Source: Climacium dendroides
Lineage: Eukaryota; Streptophyta; Bryopsida; Hypnales; Climaciaceae
Length of the DNA: 64,000 nucleotides
Assembly: GCA_950106755.1 (NCBI GenBank)
Contig: OX467088.1
Location: 9,718,001 to 9,782,000 of the forward strand
Reading direction: 5' to 3'
Shown here piece by piece: positions 1-11,250 of this stretch (within the stretch, counting starts at the first letter, position 1; each line of letters begins with the position of its first letter). The position numbers and the translations under genes are program-made. Under the pieces are notes generated by a model, which was given only the letters and a program-made list of their open reading frames with translations, was not told the origin of the DNA and ran no database searches.

Positions 1-3000
1 ATTGCAAGATCTCTACATCGCCAAGTTTACCCTCCTTCTCAGGGGTGCAGGCTATAACATTGGACTCTGTTGCGGATGCCGTATACAGCACTTGGTAAGG
101 TGGTCCATATGCTTCACCCGTGACAGTGTGACCGAGCTCATTTGCCACGGCGGATATAATGTGCTTCTGCATGGTGGCTGGTTTATCCATCGCCATGACT
201 TGAGCGTAAAACACCTTGGCATCTTCTGCAAATTTCACAACCGCGTCATCACCATGGAAGAAGCGAACGTACAGCTCGATGAATTGTAAGACATAAAAGC
301 CACACTCATAATTCCCCCACTGGCGAAACACTAGCACTTTTTGTGTCACTGGTTGCGATGGCAGAGGTTGCTCATGCAGAAGTTGCCAAACCTTCCACAG
401 GCGGCTTGCATATTCTCTGTCCACTGCCTCATTATGAAGGTCTGCACTGTCAAGGTGTAGCAATGAGGTCTTCGTCAAAACAAATAAAGACCAGTGTACA
501 CGAGACACATACAGCACTAGCACTTCCATTTGCTTCGGGGTGTGGTTGTACAGTCGTGAAGGTATGAGATACTGCCTATCCCACTTCATCAGGGCCTCGT
601 CACGACGTAACTCCCATGCTGAACTTAGAGGACCTTGCATGAACGAAGAAGCAATGTACACCCGTCGCCTAGTCTCTGCAGTCAAGCTCCACTAGAGGCG
701 TTGGCATAATAACTCGACTACGTTCTACCCCAACATAATCCTAGACTTTTGCAGTTCCTGGAGTTCAGTCACGTGGACAGGCAAACACTCCCATTTTGAC
801 CCGTAGAAGTTTATGGTTCCATTGTCTTCACCACCTTTGCCTTTTTTGCAACCCACAAATGCACTACTGTCAGAATTTAGTTTTTTGGCTTCACCTAATC
901 GCAAAAAAAGAAAAGGTCCACCAACAATGTTACCTTGGCAAGCCCTCCATAAGCTCCTCTATCTTGAAGTGAGAGTAGGTCTTTGATATCGAAAGCCTAG
1001 TACACTGAGCATCGCTTAGCGACACCACTGGAGGGGAGGAGAAACGTGACACTTCTGGGATTACTTAGTCTTCGCGCGCTACCAGGGTCCTCCTTCGCTA
1101 GTAGGTCTTGTACACTGTCATGGTCGTCACTGTCATCATCTTCATGCGAAACAGGTTCTTCATCTGTACTCGGGAGTCTAGCAAATTCTAAAAACAAGCT
1201 TCATGGAGTAGCATGCAGAAGTTGTATACTGTCCTCAGAAGCAACAACTTCTTTGCACAAAAGGCCCACCAAAGATGACGGCGTGACAGATTGCGGCAGG
1301 ACCCTTACATCCAAGTCTTGCGTGCAAATGTCATCTACGTGCAAGGTACCCTGTACTTGGGAAAGGGTGCACGAGGTGGACATAGTCGGAGGTCCTTCTG
1401 CCTCTGAAGTGTCTTGTAGTGTTCCGTCCGCCTAGGCCTTGGGAGAGTCGTCTGACGATAGTGGAATGGCATCTGCAATATCACGGCCCTGTAGTGTTTT
1501 GTGTGCCTTAGACTCACTGTCGAGGTCCAATGACGGGGGAACTAAGCTTGGCGCAGAGCTCGGCGGTGCTGTTTCGTGCTTCTGTAACTCATGAGAAGGA
1601 CCGGGCAAGAGTTGATGTACCTCTAATTCTATAGGGGATTGTAGTGTTTCGTCCGGCTTTGTTTCCGAACCTTGCTCTTGAGACTGGTGGTACTGCCTCC
1701 ACGCAGTGGCCTCGTCCTCTTCAAACGCTGTCTCCAATGAATTCACAAGCTCCATGATTTTCGCACGTGTCTCCTTCACTCTGGAAGCCCAAGTGGGCGC
1801 GGTCTCGTCCACCACCAATCCCAAATCAAAGTTTTCACGCACCTGGAGGCACTTTGTCCATACCTTTCCTTGGGCTGCCCACTGTTCGTGCCTTGTTGTG
1901 GTCCAACATCGATGAAACATGGTGGGGTAGTCACGTGCGAGGTCTTGCAATGCCCGCACACGGATGGTCTGCAACCACTCTTGGATGTTGTCCATGATTC
2001 GGTCTTCTTTCCCCTCACAAACCAATTGTGCATCTTTTATGACGGACGTATGCACCACATCCCACTCATAAGATGCCATGCTTGAGTACCAAAAATGCGC
2101 TTCGAACGTGAAGACAGAAAGTGCGATCATAATATCCCTCAGCCTCTTACACAAAGTCCGCACCAATGACTGGCTAAGCCCAAACACAGGACAACACATT
2201 TGCCTCCACTTGCCAAAGATGCTGTGCATTGCAATTCAGAGCACCTGTACAATTGGCGGCAACTTCAAGAGCTGCCGAGGCTCTGCAAGTAGAATGCGCC
2301 GGACGGATATTGCTTCCTCCTCTGCATTGAAACATTAGATATTAATTAATGTATGTTTTAAACACGTGACGAGGACTTCCACGCAATCCTGCAACCCTCT
2401 AACGTCAGAGGTTGAAATAGTCTAAAATACCAACGCAACGAAACAGCAGAATACTAAAATTCACCCACTCGAAACATTCCTAAAACATATTAGAAAATGT
2501 TTTGTTGTAAAATGTTTTGTAAATAAACCGATGAGGAGAAGACTTACCATCATGACGCCATGGCAAGTCGGGTAACTTTTGTAGGAGCTTTTTTTGGTTA
2601 GCCAGTACCAACCAAATTGGACACCAGTCCCATAGAAATGCCTCTCGCGTGAACCGTGTTTGAAATCGGAAGGTTGAGACGGCCTCTTGTACAATGCACT
2701 CTTGCTCAGCTCTCAATTGAGTTGCATACGTAAGGCATCTTGCCTTGTGCTCTGCCAGGTCTTGGACATATTGTAAATAATTCGCTAGGAGTGCAATGTC
2801 CGGAGGACATTTCCCATACTTCACACTATGGCAGATGGAATTTACAGCGCGACTGGCTTCAATGAAAACGGTGGTATAATCCTCCTCCTGCCAGAAGAAG
2901 CATTTCACGGAATTGTTATAACGCTAAATACAACCCTTGTGCTCAAATATTGTAGTACTCCGTGCTTGATAGGTACGGTGCACATTTAGGTGTTCTATGC

Positions 3001-5225
3001 AGCCATAGAACAACACGAAACAATACACTAGCAAAACAACTCCACGTGAAACATTGCTCCGTAGGAGCAACTGCAGATCATTTGACCATAAGAAAGAAGA
3101 TGGAGAGCATGGCAAGCAAACCAAGAAGGAAATGACAAGAACAAGCCATCTAAACCCCCAATTTATTTACCTTTGCCTCACAGGACCACCAGGCAACGCA
3201 TTCCTTCGTGGCGGCTTGGAAAATGCCTGAGGCCCATGATTTTGCAAATTGGTCTTCAAAGTCCTTTGACTGCCCCTCCCATGACCAGTCAAGAAACTGT
3301 GGTCTGATTTTCACTAAGTGGTATAGTCCGGGGGGCTCCTGTGGAATTGGCGCTTCTGGGTGTATGTGTGATGCTGCCAGTGCATTGGCTTTCTTACGTG
3401 CCGCCATCCTTACTTCTCGCTCGTCATGACTAAGGCGCTCCATTCGCCCGTACGATGAATAAGCCAAAGCAGGATGATACATTTTTGGAGGCGGAGTCCC
3501 TAAACCATAAAGCCAATACCGATGCAACATGTGGTTGCCATCATAGTTCCTTGTCCACGAAACAATGGCAAGGCGGTCTGCATGTTTATCACGCTTTCGA
3601 GGTGTTGATGCAAGGGGTGAACGCGCAACTGGTGTACAGGTGGAAGGGGTCTCCCTTGGGCCTGTTTTGGCAATAAGGTGGTGTTGCCCGATTCTCTTGG
3701 CACAGAGTCTAAAACCGCCAATTCCGCCTCAATCAATGTTTCGAAAGCGTCGTCAGGTGATGCAGGAGCCTCATGCTGCGGAGAATGGGGAGATAGGTCT
3801 TTGTCTTCAGTCCCATACTTGAATCCACTAATACTAGGAGCCACCTTCTCTACTTCTTTGTCGTTGTCGCTGTCATCTGAAAGCAGTACCCTCGCTCTCG
3901 CTTTCTTCTTGGGCTTCTCCAGTACTCTCTTGGAACTCGTAGGGGGGGGCCTCTATCGGTAAACACTGTCCCCCGACACCCTTACATTTTCTTTTCCCTT
4001 TTTTCCCTACGAATTCCTTCGCTGCTCCCGCGTCAACTTCGTTCCCCCCTATAGGATTGTCGTTGCCTTTGTCAGATCGTCTTGAAGCTTGCGCACACGA
4101 AACAAGGGCTGCGACATTCTCGGGAACTAGGCTGCCGACGTTGTTGTCTAAACCCTATCCACCAGGTTGCAGACTCCGCGTTTGCGAGCGTAAGCAACGC
4201 CCCTATGCTTCACCACCCGACTTTGTCTTCTTGGAAGGGGGTGCCTCTTGGAAGTCTGCGTTGCTTTCTTGCTTGCCTGCCCCCTCCACATCGCCAATGT
4301 TTTGAGGGGGGGTGGTTTCTTTGAACTGCACCCTGTGCCGCCTCCGTTTCTGCTGTGCAGGCTGTTCACTTACCTGCAGCTGTCCCTCCCTCTCATGGTG
4401 GTTGCTGGCCTCTGCGCCATCATTTCCCTGCAATTCACCTCCTGTGTTCTCTCCTGTGTGTTCACTCCGAGTACTATTGCCGATGTTCACAGCCTCTTCA
4501 ATAGTTGGTGTAGTGGGTGTGCGTTTCATCCCCTTTGGCCCCCCTTCCACAACTTTCGCTCTGTCCGGATCAATGAAGTCCTCGGGTGCAGTAGGTACGC
4601 TCTGTTTGCTCTTGTTTCGGCCTGCCTTGGCCTCTACGTCTACAGCCTTACCCTTCCGGATCAGCTCTGTCACCTTCCCTTGACCTCTGCCTTGGTCAGG
4701 ATAGGGCAACAAACGTCCCGGGTTTCCCATGGCATCTTTCACAGCTAGGCACTATCCCATGAACCGGTGGAAGTTCAATCTCATCTTGTTTGTGAACGTC
4801 TCCTCTCCGCAGTGAATACATTTCCTAAAGTACTGAACAGGATCAACAGCACGCGGTATGGTTGTAATAGCATCCGTGGCTGCCTCACGCATCAATCTTG
4901 AAAATTCTTCTACGGAGCCGTAGTTCACCCTATACGTGTGACTGTCTATTTTTACATCTTGATAGTATTCTCCCTTCGTAGTGGTAGCTTCTCCTCCCTG
5001 TGCAACTGGTGCTTCGTCCTATACAAGGGCATCATGAAGTCAGTGACCGGGCAGCAAGTGTGCATTGGAATTAGTCCCCTAAACCCTAACCCATACCCAA
5101 ACTATGAAGAACAAAAAAACGAAACTACGTACCACAGTAACAACCGGCTGACCTTCAGAGCTTAGATGAGCAGCTTCCTGCCCCGTATCGCACATGGAAT
5201 TTGAGGCATTCTTCATTCTTGCCAT
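1..5225 (-). pseudogene. Transposon-type gene with C-terminal Ulp1/C48 cysteine protease, decayed and cut by the window edge
   Basis: Seen: the start is the ATG at 5223-5225. Exon 1 (5133-5225) ends at a GTACGT donor and the frame resumes at 5018 after a TATAG acceptor. Near 4750-4810 lies a finger-like cluster (CIHCGEE then FHRFMG). A charged, low-complexity stretch follows, then an exon ending at a GTAAGT donor (2547) that resumes after a TGCAG acceptor near 2320. The C-terminal part holds the full C48 triad: His in VHWSLFVL (494-496), Asp in LLHLDSAD (449-451), Cys in NYECGFYVLQF (302-304). Known: Ulp1-like proteases cleave ubiquitin-like modifiers and are often carried by plant Mutator and CACTA elements. 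Odd: in-frame TAG at 692, 725, 4155, 4203 and 4752, TGA at 2236, and a frame change near 3500-3530, so this copy is probably dead. The domain is secure. The exon chain in the middle is inferred. Confidence 0.7.
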
Positions 5226-6555
5226 ATCACAACAAAATTGCATGTTGCAGCCTACGGGTAACCAGAAAAAACAATTCCTCTAGCCTATATGTTCCCCCCA
5301 CCGATACACTGGCTTGTAGTAGTAATACTTATTTGGATATGCAAAGCTGGCCCTGCACAGGAATTTAACAATTCACATGTTCAACCTTCACAGCAGACAT
5401 TTTCAATCACGGTTCCATCGCGTGACATGCACATCCCCTATGAGGTCACATTTACATCGGTAGCTTCCCGAAGAAGCCATGTCCCAAATGCAGTCATTGA
5501 CCTCTCAAATTCAAGTGTACACTTTCACCTGCTCGCAGAGGCCATAGGAGCTTCCGGCCGCATGGGTGCCTGATTCCTCTGTGTCAAAGTAGCCCTAAAC
5601 TAAGCTTAAAACCTAAATCGTAAACCGACACTGGAAATAGCGTTGCACCCATTTTGTGTGCCAAATTGGCACTATAGCACTATCACGCGTCGTAGGACGG
5701 GACCAGGACGAAGGAAAACTTTTCAGCACCTCAGTGATTTACGAAGTGAACCACATTATCTAAGTCCCAGCCTATCACCCTACACTAAAGCGACCTGTTG
5801 ATGTAGAAAGTGCTTTCTTGCACAAATTGATACAACAAAACACCAGACGCTGTAGAACTTCAAACCTGCGAGAGAGAAGACGACGCTGGCGGCTTGGACT
5901 TCTCCAAATGTGCACTCCTTCACCAGCGCTTTCAAGTGGACGATGAAGCGATGGCTACTTAAACCCTCCTTCCCATTGCAAAGCCCATGATTGAAGCTCA
6001 TGTGTAGCCCAAGCTAAACATACAGTTCGACGAGCTGAAAAAATGCTTGAGTGCGTCGCCCCAAAACCCTACAGCACAGCCATTGCCATTGTATCAGGAA
6101 ACATTGACCTCAAAACCCGCCAAAGAAGCAACATCGAGGTCGAAAACACAAGTTTCATAAATAAAGAAGGATACCTATGCACAAATGCACACGATCCCTC
6201 AATACACCGCCGAAACACTACGCAGAGGCGCAGAGAAACTGCGGGGGGTGCCGACGAAGAACAATGGCTTGCTTTGGACGACCCGAGCCTAAACCGAACG
6301 TCCCCCCCATGAGCGAACTAGCCTCGAAATAGCATGGAAGCTACCAAAGCAAGTGAGGTCAGGCTCTTACTTCAAACCGGCCAGAGTGCACGAGACATTG
6401 GAAGACGCTCATTCCCCTTTCATATGCCTATTTTGGGGGGGTTGTGTTTCCCAAAAAAATTTAGAATATAATTTGGTACTTATAATCCCCAAAAATATTT
6501 GACTAATTTTTGTGGCTTCCATTTCAAAATTATACTTTTTTATATTTTGGAGGAA
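5226..6555. other. Spacer with no supported gene
   Basis: This is the upstream side of the Ulp1-type gene. Short open frames exist (for example 5289-5573) but show no recognisable domain or splice context. Short CCCTAA-like runs occur near 5084-5097 and 5590-5625. Confidence 0.5.
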
Positions 6556-6559
6556 GAGT

Positions 6560-7440
6560 TCGTGGTCCCCATTTCTTTCACTATATTTTTTTTGTCTTTC
6601 CTTTCATAATATATGTTAGAGTATTTTGAGTGGGGGCTCATAATATTCCCCATTTTTTTTCACTATATTTTTTTTGTCTTTCCTTTCATAATATATGTTA
6701 GAGCGTTTTGAGTGGGGGCTCACAATATTCCCCATTTTTTTTCTTTATATTTTTTTGTCTTTCCTTTCATAATATATGTTAGAGTGTTTCAAGTGGGGGC
6801 TCACAATATTCCCCATTTTTTTTCTTTATATTTTTTTGTCTTTCCATTCATAATATATGTTAGAGTGTTTCAAGTGGGGCCTCACAATATTCCCCATTTT
6901 TTTTCTCTATATTTTTTTGGTCTTTCCTTTGATAATATATGTTAGAGTGTTTCGAGTGGGGGCTCACAATGTTCCCCATTTTTTTCCTCTATATTTTTTT
7001 GGTCTTTCCTTTCATAATATATGGTAGAGTGTTTCGAGTGGGGGGCTCACAATGTTCCCCATTTTTTTTCTCTATATTTTTTGGGCTTTCCTTTCATAAT
7101 ATATTCTAGAGTGTTTCGAGTGGGGGCTCACAATATTCCCCATTTCTTTTCTCTATATTTTTTTTGTCTTTCCTTTCATAATATATTCTAGAGTGTTTCG
7201 AATGGGGGCTCACAATGTTCCCCATTTTTTTCCTCTATATTTTTTTTGTCTTTCCTTTCATAATATATTCTAGGGTGTTTCGAATGGGGGCTCACAATAT
7301 TCCCCATTTTTTTTGTCTATATTTTTTTGGTCTTTCCTTTCATAATATATGTTAGAGTGTTTCGAGTGGGGCCTCACAATGTTCCCCATTTTTTTTCTCT
7401 ATATTTTTTTGAGCTTTTGTTTCATAATATATTATAGGAT
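6560..7440. repeat. 82-bp tandem satellite array, about 11 copies
   Basis: The phrase GGGGCTCACAAT recurs at about 6632, 6713, 6794, 6875, 6957, 7039, 7122, 7204, 7286 and 7368, a spacing of 81-83 bp. Each unit continues with CCCCATTTTTTT, a T-rich tract, TTTCATAATATAT and GTGTTTCGAGT. Copies differ by a few substitutions and single-base changes in T-runs, so the array is fairly young. Open frames through it are by-products of the period and are not genes. Confidence 0.95.
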
Positions 7441-7905
7441 GAAAACCGAAATGGGAAACACAAGGTGGCCGAAAATAATTTTAAAAAAAAAATGGTTCAT
7501 AGAAGCCAAAAATTTCCAAACCCTACAAATCCTAAACCAATTTCCCTAAATTGTTGTTCTGAAACACTGGAATGGATCATCCTTCATGCAGCATGAGTGG
7601 GGGATGAAACAGTCATGCAACGCGTTCATGGGGCCACATGTGCCATGGACCCACCCATCCCATGTCCCCATGCATGCATATGATGGGCCATGTGCTCTGC
7701 CGGATGTCTACATGGGCCCCTAACTATAGGGTGCGGTGCTAGCGAAACACTGCGTCTGACCATGGTGCAATTACTTTGTAGTAATTATTCGCAGATGCAG
7801 TTAGAGCTTTAAATTCACTAGAGCACCTGATTTTCAACAACCAGACCAAATCTGACTACAGCACGCTAAACAAGATTACTGACGCCCTTTAATACTCCCA
7901 TCCCA
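7441..7905. other. Spacer, no gene seen
   Basis: An A-rich stretch next to the satellite is followed by a GC-richer piece at 7600-7730 with several ATGCATG/CATGGG words. Nothing codes convincingly. Confidence 0.4.
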
Positions 7906-9187
7906 TTATAAGCCGCTAAAACAAGGGTGAAAAATAGTGTGTGCCGCTGCCTCATAGTCCTTCTTAGAGAGCGTAGCATCAGAATCGATTTCAGTTCTTG
8001 CGCACCTGAAGCTTGACGATGTAATGTCTTTTCCTCCCACCCGCTCATTGGATTCAGTTCTTTCAGAGGAGGAAGATGATATTAGGTCATCGTTATCAGA
8101 GGTACTGTTGAAGTAGTTGTCGGCTGAGGAGGGGTGACCGTCATATGCAGGTGTGAAGGATGATTTTCAACCTCTTTGTGTTTGCGAGGGTTCTTTGTGA
8201 CTCCCTTGTCTTTGATGTTCTTCACTTCTCTGCTGTTTTGAGTTATGCTTTAGTAATTGAAAACAGTAGACCACTCCCTCGCAAACATCTTGCTCCTCTC
8301 CATTATCGTATTTTAGTGCCAAGAATTTCAGCTTTGACACAGAATCGATTCTCTCTTTCACAACGTGAGCTAGTGTCCATTGTTCCAAGTCGTCTTCAGA
8401 GGGTGGTATAGTTTCTGTCAACATTTTCCTTTGTACCCTCACAACCTCTGGACAACTAGAGAAAGGACTACATCTATTGTGTTGAGTGAAAGAATTCTGT
8501 TGTGCAAGGAGTCTCACCTTCCTGTTCTTCGTTTGTCTGATTGGCAGGACTTCTTGCAATGCTTATTGGGACAGCATCGACGCCTGACCACTCTGAATCG
8601 AGGAAGTTGAGAAAGTCAGTCGTGCTCCCGTATTGTGACCCTCCTGCGTCCCCTGTTCCAACGTCAATTGTCGGTCGTTTGTTCTCAGTTGAACTGCTTG
8701 CAACTCGTGGACCTGGTCGAAGTCCTCCACCATTGCGGCTGAAGAAGAATGGGTGGCTTGCTGCTGAGATCTGCAACGAGCTAGAAGACTCTTCTTCATC
8801 GTTGGTGTTGTGCTCCACTTTTGGAAATGGGAAAATGTGTCATTCCAATGCGTTGTATACTTCTTCTGATAAACCTTGAGGATGACCTTTTGGCCTTTTT
8901 TGAGACCAGCCAAGCAATTTGGAGGCCCAGGTGCTCCACAACCACCGCAAGTATAGTGGCAATGTATCAAAAGGTGCACTCTTGTCTCTTTTCAGTCTAG
9001 GAAGATTGAGGAGGTAACTCTCATCTAGCATCCCTATCAAGTACTGGATTTGCCATTTCTTTGCCTTTTGTTTGGTTATGAGGTGTGTCACTATAATACC
9101 TACTTCTCTTTCACACCACTGAGGGGAGGGAGGAGGGAGCATGGAATCGTATTGTTTTTTTCTTCTTGGCTTAGGCATGGTGCTCAC
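7906..9187 (-). pseudogene. Unidentified two-exon gene with Ser/Asp-rich C-terminus
   Basis: I do not recognise the family. The frame starts near 9187 with a basic N-terminus (MPKPRRKKQYDS near 9178). It runs through a hydrophobic/aromatic block (YLRWLWSTWASKLLGW) and an acidic Ser-rich block (DEEESSSS, near 8800). It appears to splice at a GTGAGA donor (about 8507) to an acceptor TTGTCCAG near 8455, joining NEEQE to EVVRVQRKML. The same frame continues through 8040-8160 (TSDNDDLISSSSSERTES) to a TAA at 7906-7908. Two in-frame TGA codons (8840-8842 and 8167-8169) interrupt an otherwise coherent reading. It could be a transposon accessory gene or a decayed host gene. The exon junction is inferred from splice motifs and frame only. 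Confidence 0.5.
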
Positions 9188-10029
9188 TTCTCTCTATTGC
9201 TAAGTGCTCATCAAATTGCGATGCTTCAACTCTCCTCTCAAATGTCAAGCATTGTTTGTTTGGCTAGTGCTTTGGTAAGTATTGAGGACTTTCAGAAGTC
9301 TTTTTTTGGCTTGAAGTGTTCTTCTCTTTCATAACAGCTTGCTTGTTCGGCATTGTAGGGTGGGACCTTTCAGCCACATGGTGCCATATTCATGTGCCAA
9401 TTATAGTAGCGTGGATTAGGAGGGAGAGGAAACGCCGTCTGAAGCATTTATGAGTTTGATCTTTGCAATCATTGTGGAATGTAGTTGCCTCTTCAAGAGA
9501 AATAGTGATAAACGGTTTGGAGCCAACAGCCTTTGTTCCCACCACTAGGAACTGCCCTTGTTGTAACATGGCACCATGCCCGTCCTTTCTTTTTCCAAAA
9601 TTCCAAGGAATATTTTAGTTTTGGGCTACATCTAGGCTTTTGACAAATTTCTTGGGCTCTAGTAGTATAGTGCTTTTAGTTAGATCATGTGCCTGCCTTC
9701 GCTCGACATGCCATACCGTTTTTATTGCACTACTCAGAATTAGCTTGAGACAAATCACTTTCTGTCTCAGCTGAAGATATTACACTGTACATATGCCGGC
9801 TACCTAGTTGTGCCACAAAAATTTGGATGAAAAATGCTCTTATTTTATCATCTGTGAAGCATTACAGTCATCCAAAAGTCACAAAATGGCCTCATCGTCG
9901 TTTCTGGGTTAAGCCTATCCAACTCATCATTGACAGTAATAAATATTTCAAGCAACATGTCACCGTTTCCTAGATAGAAGTCGCATTTACAACATAGTCG
10001 CTTTTACAGCAGACTACCTTAGTTCTAAG
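9188..10029. other. Spacer, no gene seen
   Basis: Mixed-composition DNA upstream of the leftward gene. No long frame, RNA gene or repeat is visible. Confidence 0.4.
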
Positions 10030-10352
10030 CAGTACACTAAATAGTATATTTAGTGTTAGCAACACTATTTACGAACCATAACACTAAATAGCATTAACCT
10101 TACTAAAGTAAATAACATTAAATCTGATTTCTAACACTAAATGTATTCTATGGTAAATCTGAAATCTGAAAAGGTTTACATTTAGTATTAGAACACATTA
10201 AGAACATAAGAAGGTGAACCAGAAGATAGAGGTGACACATTCAAATTTAATACTACACTAATTCCTCCAAAGTTGAGATTTAATGTTATGTGGAATAGGG
10301 TGGTAATTACACTAAATGTAATCCAACACTAAATATACTATTTAGTGTACTG
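10030..10352. mobile_element. MITE, about 323 bp, 28-bp terminal inverted repeats
   Basis: The left end (10030-10057) begins CAGTACACTAAATAGTATAT. The right end (10325-10352) is its inverted complement over 28 bases. The interior is non-coding and repeats the word ACACTAAAT in both orientations. Each arm is itself nearly palindromic (ACTAAATAGT...TTTAGT). No clear target-site duplication is visible, so the superfamily stays open. A lone related palindrome (ACACTATTTAGTGT) lies at 11956. Confidence 0.85.
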
Positions 10353-11250
10353 TAGGTGTTGGTTTCAGCACCCTGGATTCTCGTGCACTCGGAAGGGCTT
10401 GCCTGGTCACAGTCCCATGTGCAGCTAGCTTCGGCTTCAATGGTTTTGCCATTTGGACAAATCCGAAGACAAATCCGAAGACAAATCACAACAAGTGCTG
10501 CACAGTAAGGGATTCATGTGCAAGTTCGGAGTGGGGAGGCAGGATGAGTTCAACGAAATCTGCGTGGTCATGACCATCGCCGACCCAGAGTGAAACCCAA
10601 ATAGGATAAAATCATAGCAAGATCGAGCTTCAAGGGCACGGTGGATGCACAGACAGACAGTGCAAAGTTGAAAGCTCTAGCTAGATATCAGTTTCCACAT
10701 GTCAAAAGTCCAGCACTGACACGGTCCAAGCCGAGCGATGCAAGACATACCAGCACAGAAGTCCATGAGGCCAAGCGATCCAAAACCTGCATTGACCCAA
10801 CAGGAAAGGAGTTCGAGATCTTCGGGAACTCACTTAAAAGTGCAGCATAATTACCATACCGTGAGTCTATTTGTGCCACGAAAGAAGCTGGGCTTCCAAA
10901 AACAAGGAGGATCGTGGAACATCTGGGTGCTCATACCTTTGATAATCAATGCAAGGTCCTCAACTCAGGATCAGAAAGGCCATGAATTCACAAAACCTAT
11001 ACCAGCAACTGGAGATCCAGAAAATCCTGAAGTGGATCAGAATCCACAAGGAGGAGTGCAATTAACGAACCGCTGCACCAGCACCGGCACCGTCATAGTG
11101 GTAGGCATCCAAGTCGACAATCTCTCCACCATTGTCAGGTTCTGCAAACTCAAAAACAAATCAACAGTTCCGGAATATATCAAGACTTCACGAATTCATT
11201 CTAGGTCAATAATGGGTTCAGGTTCTTCACCACCAACAAATTAAAGCAAC
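10353..11250 (+). other. Possible degenerate coding remnant, unidentified
   Basis: From about 10518 one forward frame reads FGVGRQDEFNEICVVMTIAD, then passes a TGA and a TAG, and continues to about 10848 (KALARYQFPHVKSP). A second open frame overlaps at 10738-11244. Codon-like continuity broken by single stops resembles the other decayed genes here, but no domain is recognised and the true frame is uncertain. Confidence 0.25.

Noticed and set aside
2..567. Forward ORFs at the left edge
   Set aside because: They are antisense shadows of the Ulp1 protease domain, whose catalytic motifs fix the minus strand as coding.
6712..6945. Repetitive hydrophobic ORFs in the 82-bp array
   Set aside because: They arise from the satellite and break with its single-base length changes.
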